A stretch of DNA of 23,919 nt, taken from a bacterium. GTDB lineage: Bacteria; Patescibacteriota; Minisyncoccia; Minisyncoccales; JAGGSE01. Of this stretch, positions 5,028 through 13,546 are shown in pieces; position 1 is the first letter of the stretch, and each line of letters begins with the position of its first letter. The stretch covers positions 1-23,919 of the forward strand of contig JAGGSE010000162.1 in the NCBI GenBank assembly GCA_021159225.1, in the 5' to 3' direction. The notes under the pieces were generated by a model. It had not been told where the DNA came from, did no database searches, and saw nothing but the letters and a program-made list of their open reading frames with translations. Position numbers and translations under genes: made by a program.

Positions 5028-5702
5028 TCACATCTCCACTTTTATCTTCTTTTCTAACGCTTTCTTTAAATCCCTGCCAGTTGGCTGGATATAAACTCGG
5101 TAGGGCGTGTTGATATTTACCCAGCCTCCGAACTGTTTCAGAGCCTCTAAGCTTAAATCATACATTTGAACCATATGCGTAGCCCTGCAATGTCTCAAAT
5201 AATGAGGATGAATGTGGAATTCGAAAAAAGAACCCTGTGGTATCCTTTCTCCCTTATACCAACCAGAGCTTTCAGCCCTTACGGTAGTCACAAGCTTCCT
5301 GTGAAAACGCATCAAAATCCTTTTCCTTGCTCTTTCTAAATCATCCTCATAGTTTGTGAAATACTCGAAAACCTTTAATGGATATTCCTGCTCTCTGAAA
5401 AGCCCTTCATAATAATTTTTAAATGCCTCACACATACTTCTTGTGTATTCGTTCTCATCTATGAGGAGGTACGTTGTTCTCATTTTCCTAACTTTGTTTG
5501 TGAACAAGTCGATTTTTAAAAATCCCTTATCCCATTCGTCGAAGCTCACATCATCTACCAACAATTTTAAGCCCTCTGTGATTCTCGCACCTGTTAGATA
5601 GAGAAAATAATAAAATATCCGGTCTCTGCCCTCTAAATTGAACCCAAGTTCATAAATCCTTTTCTCAGAGATTACGCTCGGTGTTGGTTTTTTCTTCTTC
5701 AT
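5028..5702 (-). CDS. int: Tyrosine recombinase (integrase), catalytic domain only
   Basis: The 224-aa protein carries the tyrosine-recombinase core: Arg40 in TGARITEGL, a beta-hairpin Lys near 73-75, the HYLRH box (His167, Arg170), Trp194 in FGGWVN at the His/Trp position, and nucleophile candidates Tyr201 or Tyr204 in TPYRVYI. Only about 30 residues precede the core, so the N-terminal SAM-like core-binding domain of Xer/lambda integrases is missing or much reduced. It would integrate viral DNA into the host chromosome or resolve multimers. No tRNA fragment or att repeat was seen. Unusually, it sits inside the structural operon, between a 3-TM protein gene and the capsid genes. Start ATG, two bases upstream of which the previous stop ends. 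Confidence 0.9.
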   Translation of the reverse strand: MKKKKPTPSVISEKRIYELGFNLEGRDRIFYYFLYLTGARITEGLKLLVDDVSFDEWDKGFLKIDLFTNKVRKMRTTYLLIDENEYTRSMCEAFKNYYEGLFREQEYPLKVFEYFTNYEDDLERARKRILMRFHRKLVTTVRAESSGWYKGERIPQGSFFEFHIHPHYLRHCRATHMVQMYDLSLEALKQFGGWVNINTPYRVYIQPTGRDLKKALEKKIKVEM

Positions 5703-5703
5703 C

Positions 5704-6003
5704 TCAATCCCTCTTTTTCATAAAGATTGATGCAAAGAACAGCAAGAGGAAAATCACAGCTATGCTCGGATTTACGCTCATAAACAGTCCTAAAATGAAG
5801 GTTGTGAGCATCGCCAGAAAGCTTGCTCCCCCAATCGCCTCCGCTTGGTTATACTGTGAGAAGGAAATGTAAGAAATCAAAAACACAGCTCCGATTATGC
5901 CGTAACCGAGAATGTGACCACTAACAAAGTTAGCGTAATTAAACCAGTCTCCCAGACTCGTTACGTTGGTTGGCCAGTAGTATGTGACATTTGAAACGTT
6001 CAT
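5704..6003 (-). CDS. Three-TM membrane protein
   Basis: The 99-aa protein has an exposed N-terminus rich in Asn and aromatic residues with NxS/T sequons (MNVSNVTYYWPTNVTSLGDW). Three hydrophobic helices follow (~30-50, 57-72 and 76-93), then a KKRD end. The ATG overlaps the stop of the upstream gene (6000-6003). Its place directly after the giant surface protein and a two-TM protein suggests a virion-membrane component or assembly partner. No family is recognised. Confidence 0.75.
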   Translation of the reverse strand: MNVSNVTYYWPTNVTSLGDWFNYANFVSGHILGYGIIGAVFLISYISFSQYNQAEAIGGASFLAMLTTFILGLFMSVNPSIAVIFLLLFFASIFMKKRD

Positions 6004-6443
6004 ATCTTATGCCCCCCTCTTATGAAATTCACAATCTGAAATGTGATAAAAGTCATCAGGACTGCAAAGACGAGATATCCGAGCCAAGACGGAACGAAAG
6101 GAGTTTTTCCTACTACGTTCGTTATCATGTCGTGCAACAGGTTGGGAACCTTGAAAATTGACGAAATCACATTTTTTATGGCTATGAAAGGCGTGGCTAT
6201 TGTGGTTAAAATCTTGGAAGTCAGAGATTTAACCCCTGTGTCTGCCGTTTTTGATACGTTTGTTGAATAATCTGAGAGTTCTTTAAACAGAGAACCACTT
6301 TCATTTTTAACTGTATATTTCTCCAGATAGCTGACGTTTGTGGTGGAATTGTTCTCAGTGTAAAGGTTCACATAAAAGTTTAGCGTTCCTGTGAGTATCC
6401 CCAGCCCAATTAGAACTATGATTAAGAGTTCGCTTATCTTCAC
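6000..6443 (-). CDS. Membrane protein with two TM segments
   Basis: The 147-aa protein has an N-terminal hydrophobic helix (~5-26, signal anchor), an extracytoplasmic Asn/Ser-rich stretch with sequons, an amphipathic helical region (KILTTIATPFIAIKNVISSI, ~78-97) and a C-terminal TM (~120-140) ending in RGGHKI. It starts at ATG 6443, directly behind the stop of the giant gene at 6445. The amphipathic segment could insert into or fuse membranes. A role with the surface protein is inferred only from gene order. Confidence 0.75.
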   Translation of the reverse strand: MKISELLIIVLIGLGILTGTLNFYVNLYTENNSTTNVSYLEKYTVKNESGSLFKELSDYSTNVSKTADTGVKSLTSKILTTIATPFIAIKNVISSIFKVPNLLHDMITNVVGKTPFVPSWLGYLVFAVLMTFITFQIVNFIRGGHKI

Positions 6444-6444
6444 T

Positions 6445-9400
6445 TTATCCCCTCCTCATAGCAAGAATCCACAGCCCTATTGAAGCCAGAAGTCCGCATA
6501 TTGCTCCCCATGATACGTTTATCAGTCCAAGTCCACCGCTCACAATCAGGCTCACAGCTCCCAGAACCACAGCTACGGGTGGGTTCCACATTCCCACTCC
6601 AACGAGACCCAAGAATATTGCCAGCGTTCCAACTGTGCCTTCTCCCAATCCTGCGAATGTTCTCCTCAAGCCACCGATAATCCCCTTCTCCCATGCGGGG
6701 TCTCCTCTCACATCTCCGTAAACAACGTAAGAATATGTCGCATTCTCTGGAGAGAAGCCAGCCTTACAGTTGTCCAAATCGTAAACGAATGTGATTGTTG
6801 CCCCTGTCTGATTGTTCTCATAACACTTCTCTCTCGAAGCAACTCCCTCAAAGTAAACCTCAAACACAGCCCATCTCATCCTGCCCTGTGTATCAGTGAG
6901 TGTACATGAAACAACATGTGACGTTGAGTTGTATGTGCAGGTGTGAGCTATTCCCTTGTCATAATTCCAAGATATTGCAGTTCCTCCGATTGTGAAAGTA
7001 ATCAGGTCAGAATCCACAAGATATGGCTTTCTTGTATCTATTACAGTCGTTCCGCTCTGGAACGTAAATCCATAGTAATCCCTGTTCACAAAGCTACCTG
7101 ACGTTTTTCCTTCGCTGTCAGTTTTCAGGGTGTAGAGCTGTGTGTATGCCTGAATGTCCGGGTAATACTTCTCCACTTTGATGTATATCCCCGTAGCTGG
7201 AGTTCCATCCTGATACGTCACATAAATCGTTGAGTAAAGCACATCTTCACTTGTAGAGAGCAGATAGATGCTGTGTTCCTCGCTTGAATTGTCGAGGTCA
7301 TAGTGGTAGAGGTAATCATATCTCGTAGTGTAGCCATCCGCACTCGCATGAAGTTCTGCATCCGTGACGTAAGAAGCCCATGCTGGATAGATGCAGTATG
7401 TGAAGTTCTTCGAGTTCTTTTCTGTGAATATGAAAAATCTCTTGTAATCGTAGCCAGTAACCCACACGTTCCAGTAACTGCTCAGGTTTGCATCGATGTA
7501 ACTCCTGTCGCTTTCCTTTTTCACAGTAACGTTAATCGCAGTTGCTGTGATGCTCGGTTCATCGGTGCAGTCCGTAAGTTTTATACGATAGTTCTTGATG
7601 CTGTCATTTTTCTCTCTTTCAAATGATTGTCCGTAATCTGTGTTTGAGATGTTCATAACTCCGCTAACGTTCACAGTCTCATTAAAAGAACTGTTGCATT
7701 CAGGAAGCGTGAGGTTGAAAGTATAGGGAGAGGCAAACTGTGGTAAATCCGTGATGTTTGAGGTCGTGTTAAACTTCACATAGAAATCTTTCTCAAAGCC
7801 AGAGGCATCCGTGTCGTGATAGGATAGTGTTGCCGTGACGTTTGTCTTCTCGATGGCATCTGTTTCTGCGATGCTGAATCCAGTCACATACCAGCTCCAG
7901 TATTGTTTCCTTGTGACGTTTTCATTTTCGTTTGTTTGTTCTGAACTGCTCCCGTTCAGAACCTCCGTTACATTCCAAGTGTAGTTTAGCCAAGTTGCGT
8001 TATTCTCCACAAGCACGGTGTAATAAGAACGATTAACCCACTGCGAATCAGAATGATTTCCGTAAAAGTTTCCTTCAGGATTATAAACCTTCTTTGTGGT
8101 TATTGAGTTGCTGAGCCAGTCAGAAGAATAAACCGTTACGCTGTTGTTTGTTGTGAGCTTTACTTTAAAGTGGTCGTAAAACGGGGAGGCAACCACAGAT
8201 ACGTTATCCTTCATTTTCTCTCCTTCATACACGGTTCCAGAAGTTGCCTGAACGCTTTCGATTTTTGCTCTTGTAAAGTGATAATAGCTCCAGTTTCCTT
8301 TAACCCAAGAAGCGTTGTATCCGCTCACATTGTAGTAAAATCTATTGAGGGCTGTGATTGGAGAGTCAACACTAACGCCGAGAGAATAGTTGTGATTCAT
8401 CAGCATTCTGATTTCATACACGTTTAACGCTCTGTTAATCAGCCAGAAATCATCAATCGTAGCGTTCAAGCTCACTGCAAGCTTGGTGTAGTTTGAGGTG
8501 GGGATTTCAAGAGGTCCCATACCTTCTGTCGTTGCAATAAAAGAGCCATTTATATATAAATACGCTTTCCTCAAAGAATTTTTCCATATAATCACAATAT
8601 GCGTCCACTTATTATTTAAAGTAGTTGAAAAATCGTAAATATATACTGTCCCGTCTTTTGCTGTCTTCCACCTTATTTTGTTTGCACTTGGATATATTAG
8701 AAGCCAGCCATTCTGGTTATCCTGCCAGTGCGATGCAATCCATCCAAAATCACTCGTGTTCAGTTTTACCCACAACGCAACTGTGAGTTTATCAGGAGAG
8801 TAACTCGGATAGGTATCGCTTCTCAAATAATCGTTCACTCCGTCAAAACTCGTGCAGTTGCCCCAAACACAGTTTGTTGTGAATGCATCTCCCTCGTCAT
8901 CAAAAAGAGTTGCCGTAATCTGGTTGTCCGAGCCATCGTGGATTGTTGTGTTGTCCTCATCGAGTTTCCACCTTAAAACGAGAGGGGTTGAGTTAAAAAC
9001 GGTGTAATTTTTCAGGATTCCACTGGCGTTTGTCTGTAAAATCACAAGTGAAAGTGCAGAGCTCGTGCTGCTCGTTTCTGCAAGTGTGGAGACATTGAAG
9101 TAATCCGTGTAGGCGTTCGGTTCTGGAGGAGAGTATGACTCGTTCACGTTCAATTCCCATTCCTGTGTTGTTATTGGCATGCTGATTTCATTTCCAACAG
9201 AATAGCTTATTTCACCGTTGAAGACCCTGAAGACCCTGTAAACGTCCACAAAAACACCTTCTGAAAATGAACCAAGCCTCGTTGTTGCTATTTTCCGCCC
9301 ATTGTAGGTGCTTACCATCGTAGCCTCACCCAACAGCGTCATATTCTCTGAATATACAGAATAATTGACAGTTGTAGAATCAACCGTTCTTGTCTCTAAG

Positions 9401-10596
9401 TAATACCACGTGTTGAGAGAGGGAGAAGAATAAAGCGTGTGCCATGAACCATCATAATATTGCACTTTTCCACTGTTTATCAGACCGCTAGCTGCAGCTT
9501 CTAAAAAAGAAGAGTCAGATAATCTCAAAAAAGCATAATTTGTTTCATCTGAATACACCCTGAACCATGCACCAGCTCCGTATCCTGCTTCCATAAATGT
9601 GCTCTCTAGTATCTGTGTTCCCGAGGTGTTAAATTCCCACGACTGTGAACCGTGATAAGCATAACTCGTGTTTGCAGTGCCGTCTGTTGCATCCTCGTCC
9701 CATACGGTAGCGTTTGGAGATTCGCCTTCAAAATCATCAAACCTGTTGAACACATCCTCTCCGCTCGATTCGCTTGTAGCAGTCGGGTTTCCACAGCAGA
9801 CGTAAAGCATTGTCTGGTTTGTTGTTGTGACGTCGTCATGCACTAGGACCCACACCTGAACCCACTTCCCGTTTTCATACGTTTCCACATAGTAGGGAAA
9901 ATTCTCTGATGGCGTGTTGGTGCTGTTTACAAATCTTATGTCATCGAAATCTGATTGGCATCTGCTGTTCAAATCATCGCTGTATGAAAGATTTAACCTG
10001 ACCTGAATATTCTGCGGAGAGTTTGAAGGAGTTGCAGAGAGATTTATCGGAAAGCAGTATGGAAAGTTTGCATCCCACCATGCGTATTCTTCATAGGTGT
10101 ATCCAGCATATGTGATAACGTTATCCACAATTCCCTGTCTTTCGAGTTCTCCGCTCACTTTCACGAGAAGCCCACCGCCGGGAAGCACAAGGTTGTGGTC
10201 CCCGTAAACGTATTCCAGAGGAACCCACTTGTTGCATGGATATGTCACAGTTACAGGAGTGCAGTTCCTGATGGTTGCATTCGTTCCATTCTCGTATGTG
10301 ATGTTCTCAGTTGTGCAATTCTGAACTGTTCTGGTGCACGTTCTCCTTGCCAGATAGGTAACATTCACATGCTTTAAGTTGGACCTCAAAACAGAGAACG
10401 TTGTGAAGTTCTCAGCCCAGTATGTTAAATTCTGGTCTGTCGGATTTTTCAGCCTGTAAATCGTATAACAGTTTTTCAGGCAACCATGCGTTGTGTTCAC
10501 GAGCTCAAGGAAGTCATACTTTGTGAGAGCTCCCCCAAATCCTCCAGCCATTAATATAAATATTATTACGCTTATGCTAATCACACCCTTACCCAA
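6445..10596 (-). CDS. Giant surface/attachment protein with DUF2341 and LamG domains
   Basis: About 1383 aa. Order (numbered from the upstream GTG): signal-anchor helix 8-27; Cys-rich region 41-125; DUF2341 domain ~175-275 (FPYCFPINLS, DDIRFVNS, YVETYENGKWVQVWV); a second jelly-roll-like region ~290-470 (FDDFEG... GAWFRVYS); LamG/concanavalin-like domain ~545-745 (FDGVNDYL, LTVALWVKL, WTHIVIIWK, YINGSF); Ig-like beta repeats; three C-terminal membrane helices before RRG. NxS/T sequons are very frequent, so it is probably heavily N-glycosylated. PAV1-like spindle viruses also carry large LamG proteins thought to bind host glycans. I chose TTG 10596 because GTG 10605 lies within the ribosome site GAGGTGGG; the frame extends to 10605. 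Confidence 0.9.
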   Translation of the reverse strand: MGKGVISISVIIFILMAGGFGGALTKYDFLELVNTTHGCLKNCYTIYRLKNPTDQNLTYWAENFTTFSVLRSNLKHVNVTYLARRTCTRTVQNCTTENITYENGTNATIRNCTPVTVTYPCNKWVPLEYVYGDHNLVLPGGGLLVKVSGELERQGIVDNVITYAGYTYEEYAWWDANFPYCFPINLSATPSNSPQNIQVRLNLSYSDDLNSRCQSDFDDIRFVNSTNTPSENFPYYVETYENGKWVQVWVLVHDDVTTTNQTMLYVCCGNPTATSESSGEDVFNRFDDFEGESPNATVWDEDATDGTANTSYAYHGSQSWEFNTSGTQILESTFMEAGYGAGAWFRVYSDETNYAFLRLSDSSFLEAAASGLINSGKVQYYDGSWHTLYSSPSLNTWYYLETRTVDSTTVNYSVYSENMTLLGEATMVSTYNGRKIATTRLGSFSEGVFVDVYRVFRVFNGEISYSVGNEISMPITTQEWELNVNESYSPPEPNAYTDYFNVSTLAETSSTSSALSLVILQTNASGILKNYTVFNSTPLVLRWKLDEDNTTIHDGSDNQITATLFDDEGDAFTTNCVWGNCTSFDGVNDYLRSDTYPSYSPDKLTVALWVKLNTSDFGWIASHWQDNQNGWLLIYPSANKIRWKTAKDGTVYIYDFSTTLNNKWTHIVIIWKNSLRKAYLYINGSFIATTEGMGPLEIPTSNYTKLAVSLNATIDDFWLINRALNVYEIRMLMNHNYSLGVSVDSPITALNRFYYNVSGYNASWVKGNWSYYHFTRAKIESVQATSGTVYEGEKMKDNVSVVASPFYDHFKVKLTTNNSVTVYSSDWLSNSITTKKVYNPEGNFYGNHSDSQWVNRSYYTVLVENNATWLNYTWNVTEVLNGSSSEQTNENENVTRKQYWSWYVTGFSIAETDAIEKTNVTATLSYHDTDASGFEKDFYVKFNTTSNITDLPQFASPYTFNLTLPECNSSFNETVNVSGVMNISNTDYGQSFEREKNDSIKNYRIKLTDCTDEPSITATAINVTVKKESDRSYIDANLSSYWNVWVTGYDYKRFFIFTEKNSKNFTYCIYPAWASYVTDAELHASADGYTTRYDYLYHYDLDNSSEEHSIYLLSTSEDVLYSTIYVTYQDGTPATGIYIKVEKYYPDIQAYTQLYTLKTDSEGKTSGSFVNRDYYGFTFQSGTTVIDTRKPYLVDSDLITFTIGGTAISWNYDKGIAHTCTYNSTSHVVSCTLTDTQGRMRWAVFEVYFEGVASREKCYENNQTGATITFVYDLDNCKAGFSPENATYSYVVYGDVRGDPAWEKGIIGGLRRTFAGLGEGTVGTLAIFLGLVGVGMWNPPVAVVLGAVSLIVSGGLGLINVSWGAICGLLASIGLWILAMRRG

Positions 10597-11089
10597 ATGT
10601 CCCACCTCTCGTTCTTGAATAGAGAGCTATGAGCACGAGCAGACCAAAAACTGTGACTATTTTCGGCAGATGCTCCATCACGCTTACCATCGTCGGGTGG
10701 TAGTTTGCAGTTGTGTTCATCTCAGTTTGAGTTGCCATGATGTGGAAAACGTTTGAATAGAATGCGGATAAGCCGATGGCAAATATGAATACCAGAACAG
10801 CTATGCCGAGCATCACGGGGTTTGTCTCCACCTGATATGCGTAAGCCACAGCTATTATTCCAACAAGCACAATAATCAGAATCGTTCCAGCACTCATTAT
10901 TTTAAAGCCTGTTGTGGCTTTGCTCATGAGGGTGCTGTTGATTATCTGTTGTCCTCCTACGCTTTCGTTTGCCTCGTGAAACTTAGCCAAGATGAAGTGA
11001 GATACCAGAATGGAGAGAGAGAATGTGAGAGCTACTACAACCAGAGCGAACAAATCAAGGATGCTCCCTCTTTCATTTACGCTTCTCAA
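10589..11089 (-). CDS. Four-TM membrane protein
   Basis: Roughly 166 aa, with hydrophobic helices near residues 10-33, 63-85, 92-113 and 139-157 (counted from the TTG), and an RTRGGTFG end. The helix-loop layout resembles holin-like or virion membrane proteins but no motif is diagnostic. I start it at TTG 11089, where GAGGTG lies six bases upstream; the frame stays open to a GTG at 11098 that is part of that ribosome site. It overlaps the 659-aa gene by 17 nt and the giant gene by 8 nt, so all three are coupled. Confidence 0.8.
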   Translation of the reverse strand: MRSVNERGSILDLFALVVVALTFSLSILVSHFILAKFHEANESVGGQQIINSTLMSKATTGFKIMSAGTILIIVLVGIIAVAYAYQVETNPVMLGIAVLVFIFAIGLSAFYSNVFHIMATQTEMNTTANYHPTMVSVMEHLPKIVTVFGLLVLIALYSRTRGGTFG

Positions 11090-13052
11090 CGAGCACACCT
11101 CTTATTCCAACCCCTGTGACGTATTTCGGTGGCTTTGTGATTTTTATTCCTTTCAGAGCACCGAGAACGCTTGGAGCATACTTGGTTTTTCTTTTTCTCT
11201 TTGATGACTTTTTTTGAATCCATCTTCCTCCTCCACCTAATCCGCCCCCTGCTCCTAAAATTGGTGGAGGAGGTGGTGGTCCTATTCCTCCTTCTCCTCC
11301 GCCTCCTCCTCTCCCTCCTCTCCCTCTTCCAACTTCCTCTGTGAGGGTAACTTCCTCCGAAAGAACTATTTCAATCTGCGTTTCAATTGCTTCCTCTCTT
11401 ACTCTGCTTTCCAACATCGTTTTTTCCTTAATAACCTCCGATACTCTGCTTTTTTGCGTTGTATCAATCACAGGTTTTATGATTGCTTCTTCTTTCTCTC
11501 TCTGCTTGGCTTTTTCTTTGCTGAGAGGAACTATAAACGTTTTTTCTCTCTGCTTGGCTTTTGGTGTTGGCTTTGCTCTTATCACAGGTGCTATCATTGG
11601 CTTCTCTCCGACAAGGGGTTTTGTTCTTATCTCTGGTGCCTTGTAAATGCGTATTCCTTTCTTTGTCTTAAAAGCGATTATCTCTCCTCTCTGTGCGAGT
11701 TCTGTAAGTATAATGTGTTTACTTCTTAAACAAGCTCTATACTCTCTTTTAAATTCTTCCTTTGAAATTAATCTATCTTTATATTTCCATTCAAGTTCCT
11801 TTATTTCTCTTTCTATCTTTCTAAGTGCCTTGCGTAATTGTTCGGTTGACATAATTTTTGCATGATATCTCGCTTCCTCACGTGTGATATATTTCCTTAC
11901 TTCCTTTTTCAGTTTCACCTTCGTTTTTGGCTTTGCCTTCTTTTTTGCTTTCCCCGCTTTTCCTGCCTCATCAAAAGTGAGCGTTTTTGCTCTTCTGCTA
12001 ATCACAGTTTTTGCCTTTCCTGCGACTTTACCAGTAGCCTTGCCCGCCACAAACCAGATGCCGAGTGATGTTAATCCAGCAACAGGATACGTTGTGAGCC
12101 TCTCTGGAAGTTCCTTTGTGTAAAACTCATACGTTCCCCTCACTGCCTGCATCACCGTTATCTCTCCAGTCAGGAGCTGTTTTCCCACAACAAAAGGAGA
12201 TATGACATCAGAAACTCCGAGAAGGACACCACCAGCAGCCTCTTTTCCAATAGTCTTTAGAAGAGTTCTTGTGTGAGGTTCTTCCTCTCCAAAATACTCT
12301 CTATGTGACTGTTCAAGCAAGGATTGTCCCTTAAAAGAAAGTTTCTCATACCACGTTTTTGGTGCTGGTTGTTCATACAGTAGCGTTACCTCTGGAGAAT
12401 ATATAGAGGGTTCTTTTCTCTCTGTAAGCATCATAGTGGATTTATATGGTTTAGCACTCAATGTTGCCTGCATCTTGATGTCTTCTATCCAGCTCTTAAC
12501 ATCTTGCTCATACGTTAACACAACCTCTCCTGCAGTTGGCTCCCTTTCACCTCCGAGCATGTAATCAGTAGGCAACTCATAGGATTTTGTGTATATTATG
12601 CGTCTTCTCTGAAGTTTCTCCTCCCGTAATCTTTGCAGTCTCTCTTTTATTCTTTCAATTGCCTGCTGTGGCGTTTCATCTTCTCTTATGTGGCCCACAA
12701 TCTGCCCCTTCTCGTTTACTATGTGCCTCTGCGTTTTGTCAGTTTTCAGAGATGGCTCAACTGGTTTGAACTCTTTCAGTTTTTCTGGTTCTTCTTTAAG
12801 TTTTTCCAAGCTCTTTTTTACTCTTTTTCTTGCTCTGCCCACAACAAGCTTTTCTTTCCCTTTTGGAGGAGTGTGAGAATAATAAATCTCTGTCTGTCCA
12901 GTTTTTGGATTGTATCTCGCTCTTGCGTATGGTCTCTTTGTGGATAAATCATACCCTGCCTTCTTTGCCTTCTTTTTCTCTGAGGAAGAGGGAGGTGTGC
13001 CAGAGTAGTAGAGCATGCCTGTTTTTGGGTCATAGCGTCTGTAAATCGTCAT
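11073..13052 (-). CDS. Large basic virion/tegument-like protein
   Basis: The 659-aa protein is rich in Lys, Arg and Glu. The N-terminus has two copies of a 'Y[DN]PKTG....YYS.TPP' unit (residues 7-21 and 47-63). Residues ~275-345 hold two weakly hydrophobic Gly/Val/Ala-rich segments (GGVLLGVSDVISPFVVG and PVAGLTSLGIWFVAG). A coiled-coil Arg/Glu region follows at ~400-460. Then comes a tail with GRGRGGRGGGGGEGGIG, six prolines and GAGGGLGGGG, and a C-terminal basic end (YAPSVLGALKGIKI). The gene leads the structural operon from a leaderless promoter. I read it as an internal membrane-associated scaffold or DNA-binding virion protein; no known fold is recognised. Confidence 0.85.
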   Translation of the reverse strand: MTIYRRYDPKTGMLYYSGTPPSSSEKKKAKKAGYDLSTKRPYARARYNPKTGQTEIYYSHTPPKGKEKLVVGRARKRVKKSLEKLKEEPEKLKEFKPVEPSLKTDKTQRHIVNEKGQIVGHIREDETPQQAIERIKERLQRLREEKLQRRRIIYTKSYELPTDYMLGGEREPTAGEVVLTYEQDVKSWIEDIKMQATLSAKPYKSTMMLTERKEPSIYSPEVTLLYEQPAPKTWYEKLSFKGQSLLEQSHREYFGEEEPHTRTLLKTIGKEAAGGVLLGVSDVISPFVVGKQLLTGEITVMQAVRGTYEFYTKELPERLTTYPVAGLTSLGIWFVAGKATGKVAGKAKTVISRRAKTLTFDEAGKAGKAKKKAKPKTKVKLKKEVRKYITREEARYHAKIMSTEQLRKALRKIEREIKELEWKYKDRLISKEEFKREYRACLRSKHIILTELAQRGEIIAFKTKKGIRIYKAPEIRTKPLVGEKPMIAPVIRAKPTPKAKQREKTFIVPLSKEKAKQREKEEAIIKPVIDTTQKSRVSEVIKEKTMLESRVREEAIETQIEIVLSEEVTLTEEVGRGRGGRGGGGGEGGIGPPPPPPILGAGGGLGGGGRWIQKKSSKRKRKTKYAPSVLGALKGIKITKPPKYVTGVGIRGVLVEKRK

Positions 13053-13127
13053 TATTATTATTATTACGTTTTTTGTTTAAATAGTTTATCGATATCTTTA
13101 AATATAAAGATGGGTAAAATATACTGA
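13053..13127. promoter_or_regulatory. Divergent leaderless promoters sharing a palindromic operator
   Basis: Two TATA boxes lie back to back: TATTTAAA on the minus strand (13076-13083, 27 nt before ATG 13052) and TTTAAATA on the plus strand (13097-13104, 27 nt before ATG 13128). Neither start has a ribosome site, so both transcripts should be leaderless. The palindrome ATCTTTA-AATA-TAAAGAT (13094-13111) covers the plus TATA box and TATCGATA (13087-13094) abuts it. These are likely operator sites for the RHH protein encoded at 13128. A (ATT)5 run precedes the minus start. Confidence 0.75.
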
Positions 13128-13316
13128 ATGCAGAAGGGCTGGACCACAATCTCTATACGGGAAAGCACAAGGGATTTACTCGATTCTTTTCGACAACGCA
13201 CTCATAATTATGACACAACTATCATAATTCTCATTGAAAAAGCAAGAAAACAGGGTTACGCTCGTTTGATTGATTTGATTCTTGATAGAAAAACACAGAG
13301 AGAGGAGTTGATATGA
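13128..13316 (+). CDS. Ribbon-helix-helix regulator, likely autoregulated
   Basis: The 62-aa protein has the RHH pattern: strand WTTISIRESTRDLL (residues 5-18), helix (DSFRQRT), the turn HNYDTTI, and helix IIILIEKARKQGY. It resembles archaeal antitoxin/viral regulators in which a Thr/Ser-Ile strand is followed by 'L..lk....sYd..I..ll'. The gene begins 27 nt after a TATA box and lacks a ribosome site, so it is leaderless. The palindrome over that TATA box is its most likely binding site, giving control of both the ATPase/membrane operon and the divergent structural operon. The stop overlaps the next ATG. Confidence 0.85.
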   Translation: MQKGWTTISIRESTRDLLDSFRQRTHNYDTTIIILIEKARKQGYARLIDLILDRKTQREELI

Positions 13317-13546
13317 TGGAAGATAAAAATGTGAGTAGTATAAAAACAGTAGCACTATCAAGGATAATCGGAAGTAGAGAGTATACGCTATATAGTCTGT
13401 CGTTAAACCAAATATATATATTACAGGACGCTGAATATGATGGGGGGCACATCTCTTGTGATAAGGGTTTAATGATAGACAAAGAACACATAGACGCTTT
13501 CATAGAACTTTTAAATAAAGCTAAAGAAATATTTGGAGGAGAATGA
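13313..13546 (+). CDS. Small hypothetical protein, possibly PC4-like
   Basis: The 77-aa protein shows strands (SIKTVALSRIIGSREYTLYS, then LNQIYILQDAEYDGG), a loop with CDKGLMID, and a C-terminal helix (EHIDAFIELLNKAKEIF). The 'kGl.i..eh.d.fi.ll' end recalls the PC4/transcriptional-coactivator fold found in some phages and archaea, but the DNA-binding face is not obvious. ATG at 13313 or 13316; ribosome site GAGAGGAG upstream. It is co-transcribed with the RHH regulator and overlaps the next gene by 4 nt. Confidence 0.7.
   Translation: MMEDKNVSSIKTVALSRIIGSREYTLYSLSLNQIYILQDAEYDGGHISCDKGLMIDKEHIDAFIELLNKAKEIFGGE

Noticed and set aside
8170..9846. Plus-strand frames of 60-85 aa inside the giant gene
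   Set aside because: Antisense shadows with no ribosome sites or promoters.
11341..12123. Several Phe/Leu/Ser-rich plus-strand frames resembling membrane proteins
   Set aside because: They are antisense to the Lys/Glu-rich 659-aa gene; antisense of AAA/GAA codons always yields Phe/Leu/Ser runs.
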